A stretch of 64,000 nt of DNA from Ornithinibacillus sp. 4-3 (GCF_040958695.1 NZ_CP162599.1:3010001-3074000); one strand, 5' to 3'; numbered from the stretch's first letter, positions 1 to 9,549 are shown. Numbers and translations: made by a program. Notes: generated by a model not told the origin, from the sequence alone.

Positions 1-740
1 AATTCTTGTAAGGTTTTATTAACTTGTGGCAACTCAAGATGTGAATCTGTATCTGTATCGCCATGACCTGGAAAATGTTTAATGACTGGAATCACATTCT
101 CAGATTGAATTCCCTTCATCACTTCAACACCATGCTCCCCTACTATTTCTGGTCTAGTACCAAACGAACGATCACCAATCACCGGATTATTTGGATTGCT
201 ATTTACATCAAGTACAGGTGCAAAATCAAGATTAAAACCATACAATTGAACTTGTTTGCTTAATAGCTCACCGAATTCAAATGACAAATCCAAATTATCT
301 TGCTCTCCGATTGATGCTGCGGTGGGTAATTTTTCAACCTCTTCTGAAAGCCTTACAACCCTGCCTCCCTCTTGATCGACACCTAAGAAAAGTGGTGTAT
401 TGTTTTGATCATTTTCATGCTCTATTTCCTCTAACAATGCTGATGTCTGTTCCTGACTTTCAATATTATCAGAAAACAGGATGATACCGCCTACTTTATA
501 ATCGTTAATCAAGCGTTTTGTTTCATCTGTCATCATTGTTCCATCAATCCCGGCGAACATCAATTGCCCTATTTTTTCATCTAAAGTCATATCATCAATC
601 CACTCAGAAATAGGATGCTTCTTTTTTGGCATGTTTTCAGCTGTTTTTTCATCCATTTCTTCACCATCCATCACAAAGTAAAAAAAGATAACAAGGAATA
701 ATAAACCGAATAAAAGTAAATAACCTACAATTTTTCTCAT
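1..740 (-). CDS. nagZ: Glycoside hydrolase family 3 beta-N-acetylhexosaminidase, 3' end cut by window edge
   Basis: The frame is open from an ATG at 740 (preceded by GGGGGAAG) to the left edge, about 246 codons. It starts with a hydrophobic N-terminal segment (residues 5-23) with no lipobox, so the protein is probably membrane anchored outside the cell. The GH3 core follows: MTLDEKIGQLMFAG near residue 50, GVDQEGGRVVRL near 125, and the loop KHFPGHGDTDTDSH near 222, whose Asp-x-His dyad is typical of NagZ-type hexosaminidases that trim N-acetylglucosamine from muropeptides. The nucleophile Asp region lies beyond the edge, so activity cannot be judged. The family call is firm; the exact gene name is inferred. 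Confidence 0.85.
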   Translation of the reverse strand, partial: MRKIVGYLLLFGLLFLVIFFYFVMDGEEMDEKTAENMPKKKHPISEWIDDMTLDEKIGQLMFAGIDGTMMTDETKRLINDYKVGGIILFSDNIESQEQTSALLEEIEHENDQNNTPLFLGVDQEGGRVVRLSEEVEKLPTAASIGEQDNLDLSFEFGELLSKQVQLYGFNLDFAPVLDVNSNPNNPVIGDRSFGTRPEIVGEHGVEVMKGIQSENVIPVIKHFPGHGDTDTDSHLELPQVNKTLQE

Positions 741-842
741 TCATCTTCCCCCATTCTTGGTGTATAACTTTCTAAGATAGGCCACTTGCTTTAGGGTTCT
801 TTTACTGACTACTTCAGTTGTATGCTTAATGAAAGCCTGTCT

Positions 843-2174
843 TTATCCATCTACTGCAAACAAGGCATTAAATGCTTCTGTCATTACTGGGTGATTATAT
901 ACCTGATCTCTTAAATACGTATAAGGAATATCAAAATCCATAGCTAACTTTATCAGATTAATTATTTCTGGGGACTCAGGTCCAAACAGACTGGCACCTA
1001 GAATTTTATTTGTCTGTTTATCGATAACCACTTTAAATATTCCCCGCAAGTCATTAATTACATGCGCTCTAGGATGAGATGCAACTGGCATCTTCCCTTC
1101 TACGATAATATATCCCTTCTCTTCTGCTTCTTTCGCTGTAAGTCCTACTCTAGAAAAAGGAGGATCAATGAAAATAGAATAAGGTATATTTTTTCGACTT
1201 TCTAAAGTATATTTTTTATCGCCAAATAGATAGTCCTCCACAATTCGATCGTCATCTAGCGAGATATACGTGAATTGCATTTCTCCTCGTACATCACCAA
1301 GTGCCCATACATTATTCGCTGTTGTTTCAAGATGTTTATTAACCTTAATTGCTTCTTTTTCTGTAAGCTCAATCGTTGTATTTTCAAGCTCAAGATTTTT
1401 CACATTGGGTTTTCTGCCAGTAGCAAGCAACACTGCATTCGCCTTTACCGTTTTATCATTGGATAATGAAATCGAAACCTCATCTTTACTTAACTCATTG
1501 ATTTCCTCTGCTCTAGCTCCAAATATAAAACAAATCCCTTTTTCTTCCATCTCCTTCTGAACTTCTGCAGTAATTTCATGATCTTCACCAACCAAGAGTT
1601 CTTCATCAGGAGTAATTACCGTGACCTGGGAGCCAAAGCTTCGATACATCGAAGCGTATTCCATTCCAATATATCCTCCACCTATAATCGCAAGGTTTGG
1701 CGGAAGCTCTTTACGCTTAATCAAGGACGTACTTGTATAGATTTTATCTAAGGTTAGATCTCCTTTAATCGATGGAATATTGCTGATTGCACCTGTATTG
1801 ATAAAAATATGTTCAGCTGTTAAAACCTCCGTACTTCCATTTAACTCTATTTCTACCTCTTTATCAGAACGAAATTTTGCTTCAGAATCATAAATAGTAA
1901 TATTTCTATTATCAGCTAAGCTTTTGTAGTTTTTCTCACGTAGTACTTCCACCACATTGTCTTTTCTTTCTATCGCTTCTTGATAAGGAATACCCTTCAA
2001 TCCATCCTCCACAAGCGCCTTTGTAGGAATACATGCAATATTAATGCACGTCCCGCCGTACATATTGGAATCTCTTTCAATTAGCGCTAACTTCCAATCT
2101 TTTTGAGCTAGGTTTCCAGCTAAAGTTTTCCCTGCTTTACCAAATCCAATGATTATTGCATCATAAACTAACAT
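843..2174 (-). CDS. rclA: RclA-like FAD-dependent pyridine nucleotide-disulfide oxidoreductase
   Basis: This 443-residue flavoprotein starts with an FAD-binding Rossmann motif (IIGFGKAGKTLAG, residues 8-20) and has the redox pair CINIACIPTK with Cys43 and Cys48. A second NAD(P)H-binding fold (IIGGGYIGMEYAS, about residue 165) and a C-terminal dimerisation domain follow. The N-terminal motif GFGKAGKTLA and the segment FTYISLDDDRIV match the RclA/hypothiocyanous acid reductase branch better than glutathione or mercuric reductases: there is no N-terminal heavy-metal domain and no C-terminal vicinal cysteines. Family members reduce oxidants such as HOSCN or act on copper. The symbol is by similarity remembered, not searched. 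Transcribed alone; no partner gene is adjacent. Confidence 0.8.
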   Translation of the reverse strand: MLVYDAIIIGFGKAGKTLAGNLAQKDWKLALIERDSNMYGGTCINIACIPTKALVEDGLKGIPYQEAIERKDNVVEVLREKNYKSLADNRNITIYDSEAKFRSDKEVEIELNGSTEVLTAEHIFINTGAISNIPSIKGDLTLDKIYTSTSLIKRKELPPNLAIIGGGYIGMEYASMYRSFGSQVTVITPDEELLVGEDHEITAEVQKEMEEKGICFIFGARAEEINELSKDEVSISLSNDKTVKANAVLLATGRKPNVKNLELENTTIELTEKEAIKVNKHLETTANNVWALGDVRGEMQFTYISLDDDRIVEDYLFGDKKYTLESRKNIPYSIFIDPPFSRVGLTAKEAEEKGYIIVEGKMPVASHPRAHVINDLRGIFKVVIDKQTNKILGASLFGPESPEIINLIKLAMDFDIPYTYLRDQVYNHPVMTEAFNALFAVDG

Positions 2175-2641
2175 TTACATATACACTCCCATTAATCGTA
2201 TTCAATAATCTGTCCAAAAATAGTTAAAATATGTCTATTATTAGTTGCTATACCCTTTACTGTAAGAATTCAAGCTGATGAACCTATCTAGTTTGTTTCT
2301 AAAGAAAAGCCGCAAAATCATACATACTGTAGATTCAGTTGGAGGTGTTTCAAATGTTGGTACCAAGCAACCCTCAAATACTAAAACTTTATATTTATTT
2401 CTCCTTCCGTCGGAGGTCACATTTGATATGAATTTCTTTATCTGTACATAAAATAACGATCAAAGGAGCTTGTTTTAAAAGACCTAGAGCTCTAAAAAAT
2501 GTAGTTCTAGAAATGAATGTCAACGAATAATGAAAAAATATGTCTTCCTAATTGGTAAAAACCTATCACAAATCCTTTCCATAATATAGAAATTATTCTT
2601 TATCTTGTGATACAATACGCAACTATGGAGGGAAATATAAT
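2175..2641. other. Intergenic region with one possible leader peptide ORF
   Basis: This 467-bp gap separates two divergent genes. The only coding signal is an ORF at 2354-2431 (+) of 25 codons starting MLVPSNPQILKLY, preceded by GGAGG at good spacing; it overlaps a small inverted repeat (CTCC/GGAG, 2401-2415). It could be a leader peptide or chance. Nothing else was recognised. Confidence 0.3.
2608..2634 (+). promoter_or_regulatory. Extended -10 promoter and RBS of the 2642 lipoprotein gene
   Basis: TG-A-TACAAT (2608-2616) is an extended -10 hexamer with no convincing -35. GGAGGGAAA at 2627-2634 lies about 8 bases before the ATG at 2642. Confidence 0.5.
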
Positions 2642-4681
2642 ATGGAAAGAAAATTATTATTGCCGCTAGTAATACTTATTACATTACTAGCCGCTTGTTC
2701 TAATGAAACGAAGGAAGCGGAAAGTAAAGATACAGAAGATAAGGAGGCGACGAAAAAGGTTGAGGATAGCATAGAAGAGTTGGCATCCTATGAAATTTCA
2801 AACGAAGATATGTTCGACATGTATAATTTTAAATCTACATATGAGGGTGACAAGCTCATCTTTTCTGGTAACAGAACAAACAAGAGAGATGACATCCGTA
2901 AACGATATGTTATCACTGCAGATAAAGCGTTAATTTCCACAGAAGATTTAGCGAAAGAAGACAATGAAAGAGATCATTGCATTGATGGCGAGCTATCCCC
3001 TGACGGTAATTACTTTGTATTTAATTGCTCGAATGATAATACAGTGTTCTCCTTGTACGACTTTGATAAAGAAGAAGTAATCTATCGCGAGGAGAATGAG
3101 AATCAAACATTTGATCACTATGAATCATCGACATTACACGCAATGGCCATAACGAATGATCAAGAGATTATTTTAGGTCAAAAACATGAAGGCTACTTCA
3201 AAATTTATGATTTGAAAGACGCTTCTATAAAAGAAGTAGATGTTGCAAGTGAAATAAGTGATGATGACCGATTAGTTGACATAATACTTACGGATGACGA
3301 TTCGAAGATATTCATTAGTACTGAGCAACAAGTATTTGAATATGATCGTTCTACCGAAAAGTTTCATCCACTGATAGATGATACAGACGAAGAAACTAGA
3401 GTAAGCTCCTTTAAAATGTCTGAAAACGGCAAGTATGCAACATACCATAAAAAAGAAAACAGAATAAATGGTCCACTTCAGGAATATGATGTATTTGTCA
3501 ATCTGGAATCTGGTGAGCAAAAGGCATATGATAAACTTGATTATTCAGGCTATTCTACACCTGATGATAATGGAAATATTGTATTCTATGATGCTAAAGA
3601 GCAAGCAATGTTCTTATATAATTTTGAAATAGAGGAGAACAAAATAATCCCTATTGATAAGGACAAGCTTTTCATGGCGGCAAATAACTTCAGCTTCTCT
3701 TCCAATGGTAAACACTTATTTGTTTATGATATAGACTATGGAGATGAAAAGACTACTTATACATTTTACCGATTCACATTTGGAGATATTGATAGCTATG
3801 AAGAGGATGAATTTCGAGGTAATCTATTGAACGCATCAAATAATAACGTTGATGAAAATAAGGACAATGACACTGATCAGCCTATCACATTGAATGATTA
3901 CGACGAAGATCCTCGTGAGGGATATAAGAAGCGATGGGAGAAAAGTGTAGATGCACAGTTTCCAACGCAGTTCCCGTTTGAACCTGATGAAATACAATAT
4001 AGTATGTATGGGAATAGATACGAACAAGAAATAATAAATGGCCGAGAAGAAATTGAATACTCGACATTTTTGAATGGTAATATCACAAACTCTAAAGATT
4101 GTGCGGCAGATGATCTTGAAAAGGATATAGAAAAAGATGGTATCGAGTACTATTATTATGATTTTACCATGGAGCATGAATTAGCTTTTGCTAAAGATGG
4201 CGATTGTTATACAATTGTGCAGGAAGACTTTGATAAAGAAACGAGCTATTCTATTGCCGACTCCATTCAGACAATAAATGATCCGCCATTTGATTTACCG
4301 ATTGATCAAATAAAATTCCCGACAAAGCTACCAATGAACGAACTAAATATTTCTACACAGCATATTAATTATAATACGGAAACAACAGAGCTTCGAATTT
4401 TTCATACATTTGAATCAAGAGATGACAAGAAGTTTAATATAGGATATGCTGCCTCAACAGAAGATACACTAAAATCACAAAGCGAAAAGCATGAAGAAGT
4501 GGAATCTTCGGATTGGGAAGAAATAACGTATTATGAAGATATGCATGAGCTTGTCATGTATGATGGTGATTTTTATTATCGTCTTACTGCAGACAGAATA
4601 GATAACGAATACCAAGAAGAACTTGGTGAAGAAAATATTAAACAAATACTAATAGACGTAGCTGAAACAATGGAGAAATAA
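2642..4681 (+). CDS. Large secreted lipoprotein with beta-propeller-like N-terminal part and duplicated C-terminal domain
   Basis: The 679-residue product begins MERKLLLPLVILITLLAAC: a lipoprotein signal peptide with lipobox LAAC, lipidated Cys at residue 20. An acidic linker follows. Residues about 55-400 show repeated short blocks such as SPDGNYFVFN, DDSKIFISTEQQVFEYD and SSNGKHLFVYD, as in TolB/WD40-type propeller blades. The C-terminal part holds two related units, one from about residue 437 (FPTQFPFEPDEIQYS) and one from about 556 (FPTKLPMNELNIS), which look like an internal duplication. It is strongly acidic and acts outside the membrane. The gene has its own promoter and lies convergent to the neighbouring Tad block. 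No specific function is recognised. Confidence 0.75.
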   Translation: MERKLLLPLVILITLLAACSNETKEAESKDTEDKEATKKVEDSIEELASYEISNEDMFDMYNFKSTYEGDKLIFSGNRTNKRDDIRKRYVITADKALISTEDLAKEDNERDHCIDGELSPDGNYFVFNCSNDNTVFSLYDFDKEEVIYREENENQTFDHYESSTLHAMAITNDQEIILGQKHEGYFKIYDLKDASIKEVDVASEISDDDRLVDIILTDDDSKIFISTEQQVFEYDRSTEKFHPLIDDTDEETRVSSFKMSENGKYATYHKKENRINGPLQEYDVFVNLESGEQKAYDKLDYSGYSTPDDNGNIVFYDAKEQAMFLYNFEIEENKIIPIDKDKLFMAANNFSFSSNGKHLFVYDIDYGDEKTTYTFYRFTFGDIDSYEEDEFRGNLLNASNNNVDENKDNDTDQPITLNDYDEDPREGYKKRWEKSVDAQFPTQFPFEPDEIQYSMYGNRYEQEIINGREEIEYSTFLNGNITNSKDCAADDLEKDIEKDGIEYYYYDFTMEHELAFAKDGDCYTIVQEDFDKETSYSIADSIQTINDPPFDLPIDQIKFPTKLPMNELNISTQHINYNTETTELRIFHTFESRDDKKFNIGYAASTEDTLKSQSEKHEEVESSDWEEITYYEDMHELVMYDGDFYYRLTADRIDNEYQEELGEENIKQILIDVAETMEK

Positions 4682-4697
4682 TGATTAAGAAGATGAG

Positions 4698-4758
4698 CTT
4701 CCCTTTTTAAGGTGTAGCAAGGCTTATAGTTTCTTGTCCCTTTTAGGGGAAGTTTTTT
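4698..4758 (+). terminator. Probable terminator of the lipoprotein gene
   Basis: CTTCCC at 4698-4703 can pair with GGGAAG at 4747-4752, or the nearer TCCC/GGGA can pair locally; either is followed by TTTTTTGTTTT. The stem is modest, so confidence is moderate. Confidence 0.45.
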
Positions 4759-4883
4759 GTTTTGAAAATCCAACAAGATTATTTTCATGTTATATCTTAT
4801 TTTAACTATAGATTTTGTGGTAAATAATATTTCTTCTCGTTTTTTTCTGCAGAAACATAATTACCCCTCTGTATAATAATTTA

Positions 4884-5045
4884 AAAAAGCCCTTCATCTC
4901 CAGTATTTTTCCGGAGACGAAAGACTTATTCTTACGCAGTGTCCCTCCTGTAGACATCTTGGTAGGTATTACTCCCTGTTGTTCAGAACCAGTATTCTTA
5001 GTTTTCCCTTACTATCCATTACCTATCAAGCCTTCATAAAAATGT
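4884..5045 (-). ncRNA. Terminator preceded by a T-box-like element at the 3' end of the Tad block
   Basis: On the minus strand a strong hairpin (CTTTCGTCTCC at 4923-4913, GGAGATGAAG at 4901-4892) ends in GGCTTTTTT, a clear intrinsic terminator for the genes upstream. Directly before it stands AGGAGGGACACTGCG (4949-4935), which resembles the conserved T-box sequence AGGGTGGNACCGCG; the spacing to a terminator starting with CTTTCGTC is also typical of T-box leaders. No minus-strand gene follows for 2.7 kb, so if it is a T-box it is an orphan or relic. The terminator is well supported; the T-box reading is tentative. Confidence 0.45.
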
Positions 5046-5050
5046 TTACT

Positions 5051-6421
5051 TTATTCATCAAGTTTTTCAATACTCTTGTCAACTGCCTCTAGCTGCTTCT
5101 TTTTCTCGTCATCCTCTAATTTGTCATCATCATTAATCTGTTTCTTCTTTAATTGTAGACTTTCCTTTTGTAAAGCTTTATTATCTAATTGCTGTGCCAG
5201 CTTTAATGCATCATCTGGTCTTTTGAGTTTTAATAAGCTTCTTGTTGCCAAATAAACAATGCGTTGATTATCTTTCCTCTCATCTGCGATTTGCAGAACT
5301 GTTTCGTGGTTCTCCCCTAAGTATGCCTGCTCTGCTAAAATTTGAGGATTATTTGATTCATAATCTAATACAATTTTATTTGCTTCTTCATTTCCAAGCA
5401 CTGCTAATCTTCGGATAATATCACTTTCATTCTCTTCCGTTGACATAGCCAATGCTTTTGTCAGGCTTTCAACTGTACCGCTTTGTTTGTACTGTGATAA
5501 TAACAATTTTTCTGTTTCTTCATCTTTATTTTCAATTGATTCCAATGTTTTAATTGCTGCCTCTACATCATCATTTACGATAGCATGGTAGGCACTTAAT
5601 ATTTCTTCTTTTACTTGCGCATTTTGTTCAAAATTTACAATTTCTGCTTCAAATTGTTCTACAGCAGCTTCTTGCTTTTCAAGCATAGCCTCTTGATTTT
5701 CTATTTTATCATTTAAAGAAGATATTTTTGTCATATAGGTTATTCCTATGCCAATTAATATCCCAATAATACCCACCAATAAAACTAACTTAGTAGTCTT
5801 ACTTTTTAGTTGTTTTTCATTTTTTTCTTTTAAAGGCTGAAAATCTTGGTTATGTTCATTCGTTTGATTAGAATCACTAAAATTATTTATTATATGTAAT
5901 AATTCCTCAGCGTGCGTACATTGATGTAACTGATGTAATATATGTTCATTATTGAAATGAACTTTAAATAGTTCACAAATAATTGTTTTACAATCATTAA
6001 AAATATCACTTCGCGTTATTTCTATATTTGTAGTTACCATCCGTAAGCCACGAAAAGCGAATTTCACAGTATTTACATCATCTACAAAAATATTCTCTTT
6101 CGTCACTAATGGTGTATAAGGGGTTCCTGCAAGTTTTTCCACTGTAAGTATTTGCTGAACTATCTTTTGGAACTGTTCTTTACCTGTAAACGCAATATTT
6201 TTTAACATTTTAAATGTTTGTGGAGCTTTATAATCTAAGCGAAGTCCCTGCTCTTCATATTCAAAACTTTCTAATGGAAAAAATAAAGAATCCTCTTTAG
6301 ATAATTCATCTAATTGAACATCATCGATTATCTTCATATTTTCACGATCCACATATACCTGCACGAGATCACCATGATATGTTAAGTTAATGATCTGATT
6401 TTTCTTTTCAGTTATACTCAT
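5051..6421 (-). CDS. YukC/EssB-like membrane protein (type VII secretion-type pseudokinase)
   Basis: 456 residues, close to the usual 420-450 of YukC/EssB. Residues 1-200 form a cytoplasmic part with the pseudokinase-like fold expected in this family (no kinase catalytic motifs visible). Then come a basic stretch, one membrane segment (about 211-230, KLVLLVGIIGILIGIGITYM), a coiled coil (235-270) and a helical, TPR-like extracytoplasmic tail ending in a charged run. EssB/YukC is a core subunit of the Firmicute type VII (ESX-like) secretion system. Here no WXG100 protein, YukD or FtsK-type ATPase is near; the gene ends a Tad pilus block, 4 bases after a Ser/Thr kinase gene. It may have been recruited as a kinase-linked membrane sensor. 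Family call good, role inferred. Confidence 0.75.
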   Translation of the reverse strand: MSITEKKNQIINLTYHGDLVQVYVDRENMKIIDDVQLDELSKEDSLFFPLESFEYEEQGLRLDYKAPQTFKMLKNIAFTGKEQFQKIVQQILTVEKLAGTPYTPLVTKENIFVDDVNTVKFAFRGLRMVTTNIEITRSDIFNDCKTIICELFKVHFNNEHILHQLHQCTHAEELLHIINNFSDSNQTNEHNQDFQPLKEKNEKQLKSKTTKLVLLVGIIGILIGIGITYMTKISSLNDKIENQEAMLEKQEAAVEQFEAEIVNFEQNAQVKEEILSAYHAIVNDDVEAAIKTLESIENKDEETEKLLLSQYKQSGTVESLTKALAMSTEENESDIIRRLAVLGNEEANKIVLDYESNNPQILAEQAYLGENHETVLQIADERKDNQRIVYLATRSLLKLKRPDDALKLAQQLDNKALQKESLQLKKKQINDDDKLEDDEKKKQLEAVDKSIEKLDE

Positions 6422-6425
6422 TTAG

Positions 6426-7253
6426 TCACTTCCTGAGACTTACTAATTTTTGAAAATAATTAACTACTTTATCCGTACGCGACATTTTTATGTTATGAAA
6501 TACAGCCGCAACTTCTGTAATACTTTGGTATCGATTATTAAGATTCATCTGAGTTAGTCGCTCCACCATCTTCAAATAAGATCTAGGAATGTTCGGAATT
6601 ATAACAGCTTCCTCTATTGAAGCTGTGTACACATTTTTCCCACCTGATATTAAGTAGAATAGTATCGCACCTAGGGAAAATAAATCGGATTGCAGACTTG
6701 CCTGGCCTACTTCAAATTGTTCTGGTGCTGCAAAGCCAATTGTTCCTAAAGATATATTTTGCAGCTCAGAGCCAACTTCTGTTGCACTACCAAAATCAAC
6801 TATATAAATCGAATAGCTTTCCGTAATTAATATATTTGATGGTTTTAAATCTAATAACATGATTGGTCTCTTCAACTGATGAAAGTATAAAAGTAATTCC
6901 ACTAATTGTTCGGTTATGGCAATAATATCACTCCATAACAGGAATGCATTTTTTCTTTCAACCATTTCAGATAACGTTATTCCTGGCATCTTTTCCATCA
7001 CAATGCAATCATATTTATCAGCATAGATAAACTTATCATACAACTGTGGTACCATTGGATGGTGGATTCGAGCTAAATATTTCGCTTCATTTTTTATTTG
7101 TTGATTAATTTGTGTATCTAAATATTTAGCGACTTTCAGTATTTTCGGGGTTCTTGAATGATCAGAAACCTCGTATATTAAAGAAGTTTTTGTTTCTGCA
7201 TATTTATTTAAGATACAGTATTTATCTTCAAGCCTCTCGTTTATACAAAGCAC
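6426..7253 (-). CDS. Soluble Hanks-type Ser/Thr protein kinase
   Basis: The 275-residue protein is essentially one kinase domain. The ATP-anchoring lysine is probably Lys40 (KILKVAK), with helix C Glu56. The catalytic loop is LLDLKPSN (133-140; the usual HRD histidine and arginine are replaced but Asp and Asn are kept), the DFG motif is at 153-155 and APE follows in the activation segment. There is no membrane segment or PASTA repeat, unlike PrkC, so it acts in the cytoplasm. It lies between a PP2C phosphatase gene (26-base gap) and the EssB-like gene (4-base gap), which argues that the three work together. Substrates are unknown; the FHA protein upstream is the obvious reader. Confidence 0.88.
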   Translation of the reverse strand: MLCINERLEDKYCILNKYAETKTSLIYEVSDHSRTPKILKVAKYLDTQINQQIKNEAKYLARIHHPMVPQLYDKFIYADKYDCIVMEKMPGITLSEMVERKNAFLLWSDIIAITEQLVELLLYFHQLKRPIMLLDLKPSNILITESYSIYIVDFGSATEVGSELQNISLGTIGFAAPEQFEVGQASLQSDLFSLGAILFYLISGGKNVYTASIEEAVIIPNIPRSYLKMVERLTQMNLNNRYQSITEVAAVFHNIKMSRTDKVVNYFQKLVSLRK

Positions 7254-7279
7254 CTGATTTCATTCCTTTCCCCAAAAAT

Positions 7280-8074
7280 TCAACCAAAAATTAGGACAGC
7301 TGTAACATCATCCTGAATGCTCTGTTTATTAAAATGTTCATATAACACTTTTATTTTTTCATCAATCGAATTATTTTCCTTTAAAATTTGTGTCATTTCA
7401 TTTTGCGATAGTACTTTCATTACTCCATCAGTAGCTAATAAAAATCTATCTCCATCCAGATAATCACCTGTTTTTATAAAAGGGTTTACTTCCCCTTGTA
7501 CACCGATGCATTGTGTTAACATATTGGAAGAAAGCGCACCATTTTTTTGTTTTACTTGTTTTACATGGTCAATTGTTAATTTATGTAAAGATTGAAACTC
7601 AAGTAAATCTATTGTATCCTCATTTACTTCTTGAATTTTTATGGCTGCCTTATATTGATAAACAGCACTATCACCAACATGAACAATAATATATTTATTT
7701 TGTACCATAATAAATACTATTAATGTGGTGCCGATTTTCTTATTTTCTATGTCCCCTATTGAAATTAAACGGTCATTGATAAGGTGAAATTGCTCTTTAA
7801 GTTGTTCTTGGGCACATTGAAAGAAAGTTTCCAGCGAATGATGTTCCCAACAAAATGCTTTCCACCAAGCTAGAATTTGCTGTACAGCAAATAAACTTGC
7901 TGCTTCACCATCATCATGTCCACCCATTCCATCAGCAATTACAAATATATCTGCTTTTTCTCCGCCAGATATATTTGTAGTCACATATGCATAGTAGTCT
8001 TCATTTACTTTTTTAAATTCAGGCTTTATGGTAAAAGACTTCACTAACGGTTGTTCTTCTTCCTTTTTTATCAT
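7280..8074 (-). CDS. PP2C-family protein serine/threonine phosphatase
   Basis: 264 residues. All metal-binding motifs of the PPM family are visible: NEDYY near residue 24, DGMGGHDDGE at 48-57, HVGDSAVYQ, ATDGVMKVL and QDDVTAVL near the C-terminus. It should remove phosphate from Ser/Thr residues in the cytoplasm using Mn or Mg. Its start ATGA overlaps the stop of the FHA gene upstream, so translation is coupled, and the kinase gene follows directly. The set kinase, phosphatase and FHA protein is a standard reversible phosphothreonine module. Confidence 0.9.
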   Translation of the reverse strand: MIKKEEEQPLVKSFTIKPEFKKVNEDYYAYVTTNISGGEKADIFVIADGMGGHDDGEAASLFAVQQILAWWKAFCWEHHSLETFFQCAQEQLKEQFHLINDRLISIGDIENKKIGTTLIVFIMVQNKYIIVHVGDSAVYQYKAAIKIQEVNEDTIDLLEFQSLHKLTIDHVKQVKQKNGALSSNMLTQCIGVQGEVNPFIKTGDYLDGDRFLLATDGVMKVLSQNEMTQILKENNSIDEKIKVLYEHFNKQSIQDDVTAVLIFG

Positions 8075-9516
8075 ATTTCCACCTTATATACGTAGGTTTC
8101 TTTCCCAATCAGAATACTATCTTCATGATTTAACTCATGGATTTTATATGGAATAATCTTTTCACCATTTAGAAAAGTACCATTTTTAGAACCTAAATCT
8201 TTAATACCATATGTATCTGATAGTTTGATTAGTTCGGCATGAAACCTTGAAACTCCAGCACTTTTTGTACTTATTTCCGTTCCCTTTTCTGCTCTTCCGA
8301 TGACTATTGTTTCATTTACTAATTCAATTTCGGTCAGTTCATCATTCTGATTGATTAAATAATTCTTTGTAGTTGGTGCGAGTTGAATTTCGCTATCATT
8401 CTCATAATCAAGTAAAATAGTTTGGTCATTATAAAATGCAGCTTTTTCTGTTTCTTGCTCCACATTATTTTCATTGTTTAGTGCTATTTCATCTAACTTA
8501 TTAGCAGAACTATTAAAAGCTATTTCTTCTGCAAAGTTAAAATCCTTTGTAGTGTTAGGTTCTTCCGCTGTCATTGATTCTGGGGAATGCACAGGTTCTT
8601 TCTTTTTCGCTTTTGCTTGTTTTTCCCCTTTAGTTTTAGATGGTTTAGCCGCTTTCTTTTCCTTGTCCCTCTTCAAACTAAACTGTTTCATATTTGGTAT
8701 TCCTTTTAGATTTATAAATAATAAGATACCAATTATTAATACTGAGATAACAGAAGCAATAATTATACCAGTAGAGCTTTCCCCTAAAAGATTCCATACA
8801 ACTGCAGCAAGTAATAATCCAAATAAAACACTATACAGTTTATACTTCGAATTTAATTGTTTTAATGGTTCTTTTGGTTTCTTTTGCTTTTGTTTTACTT
8901 GTACTTCTTCCGTTTCTTCTTCCGTTTCTTCAATTTCTTGATGAAGTGAAATAAGCAGTTGTTTTACTCCCTGTAAACTGAAGGAAGAATCTTTAATATA
9001 ATTTAAAATTAACTTGAACCTTTTACCATCTAATCCAATTACCTCACTTGCTAAATGCAACAATAATTGTTTTAACTTTTCCTCATTATTTGCTGGATTT
9101 TCAACTTTCACAGGTAAGTAGACTAGCTTCAATGTTTGAAGATTGTTATTTACAAAAATATAATCTTCTTCCAAAACAAAGGATGCTTCATCCAACATAT
9201 TGTTACTGGATTCCTCCAAGGCATTAAGTAGTTTAATAAAAAACGAATAATAGCTTTCCATTGTAAAGGAATTTTCTTTTAAATAGTTTCGAATACTTTT
9301 CAATCCATCTATTTTATAAAATAATGTACATTCATCATTGAGTTCTTCAAAATGAATTGGTAAAACAGCAGGAAAAGCATTTGACTCAAGCATCTTTCTC
9401 TGCAAATCCTGCAGTTCCGTGTTTTTGAAAGGTATTCCATTACTTTTTTGTACTTTAATATAATTTCCATTTTTATTTACTTTTTCAAAGTAAAAATCTT
9501 TCTCAATGGTTTGCAT
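8071..9516 (-). CDS. FHA-domain membrane protein (DUF6382-like N-terminal part)
   Basis: 481 residues. The N-terminal 200 residues have no catalytic motif and look like the DUF6382 region often joined to FHA domains in Bacilli. Two membrane segments lie at about 228-268, a basic linker follows, and an FHA domain occupies about 398-475 with GRAEKG (from 407), VSRFHAEL and DLGSKNGTFLNG, the full phosphothreonine-binding signature. The protein should sit in the membrane and bind phosphothreonine made by the downstream kinase. The stop overlaps the PP2C start. A repeat of about 380 bp separates it from the prepilin peptidase gene, so it may be transcribed by read-through or from its own promoter. 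Confidence 0.85.
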   Translation of the reverse strand: MQTIEKDFYFEKVNKNGNYIKVQKSNGIPFKNTELQDLQRKMLESNAFPAVLPIHFEELNDECTLFYKIDGLKSIRNYLKENSFTMESYYSFFIKLLNALEESSNNMLDEASFVLEEDYIFVNNNLQTLKLVYLPVKVENPANNEEKLKQLLLHLASEVIGLDGKRFKLILNYIKDSSFSLQGVKQLLISLHQEIEETEEETEEVQVKQKQKKPKEPLKQLNSKYKLYSVLFGLLLAAVVWNLLGESSTGIIIASVISVLIIGILLFINLKGIPNMKQFSLKRDKEKKAAKPSKTKGEKQAKAKKKEPVHSPESMTAEEPNTTKDFNFAEEIAFNSSANKLDEIALNNENNVEQETEKAAFYNDQTILLDYENDSEIQLAPTTKNYLINQNDELTEIELVNETIVIGRAEKGTEISTKSAGVSRFHAELIKLSDTYGIKDLGSKNGTFLNGEKIIPYKIHELNHEDSILIGKETYVYKVEI

Positions 9517-9549
9517 AAGATCCTCCTTTTCTACTGTTAAATATTTACT

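Noticed and set aside
3272..4177. Several minus-strand ORFs inside the large lipoprotein gene
   Set aside because: They are hydrophobic shadows of acidic codons on the other strand and have no start signals.
5051..6421. A complete type VII secretion system
   Set aside because: Only the EssB/YukC homologue is present; no WXG100 protein, YukD, FtsK-type ATPase or YueB-like protein occurs in the window.
8474..8941. Plus-strand ORF of 155 codons
   Set aside because: It is antisense to the well-supported FHA gene and has a low-complexity, Ser/Phe-rich product without motifs.
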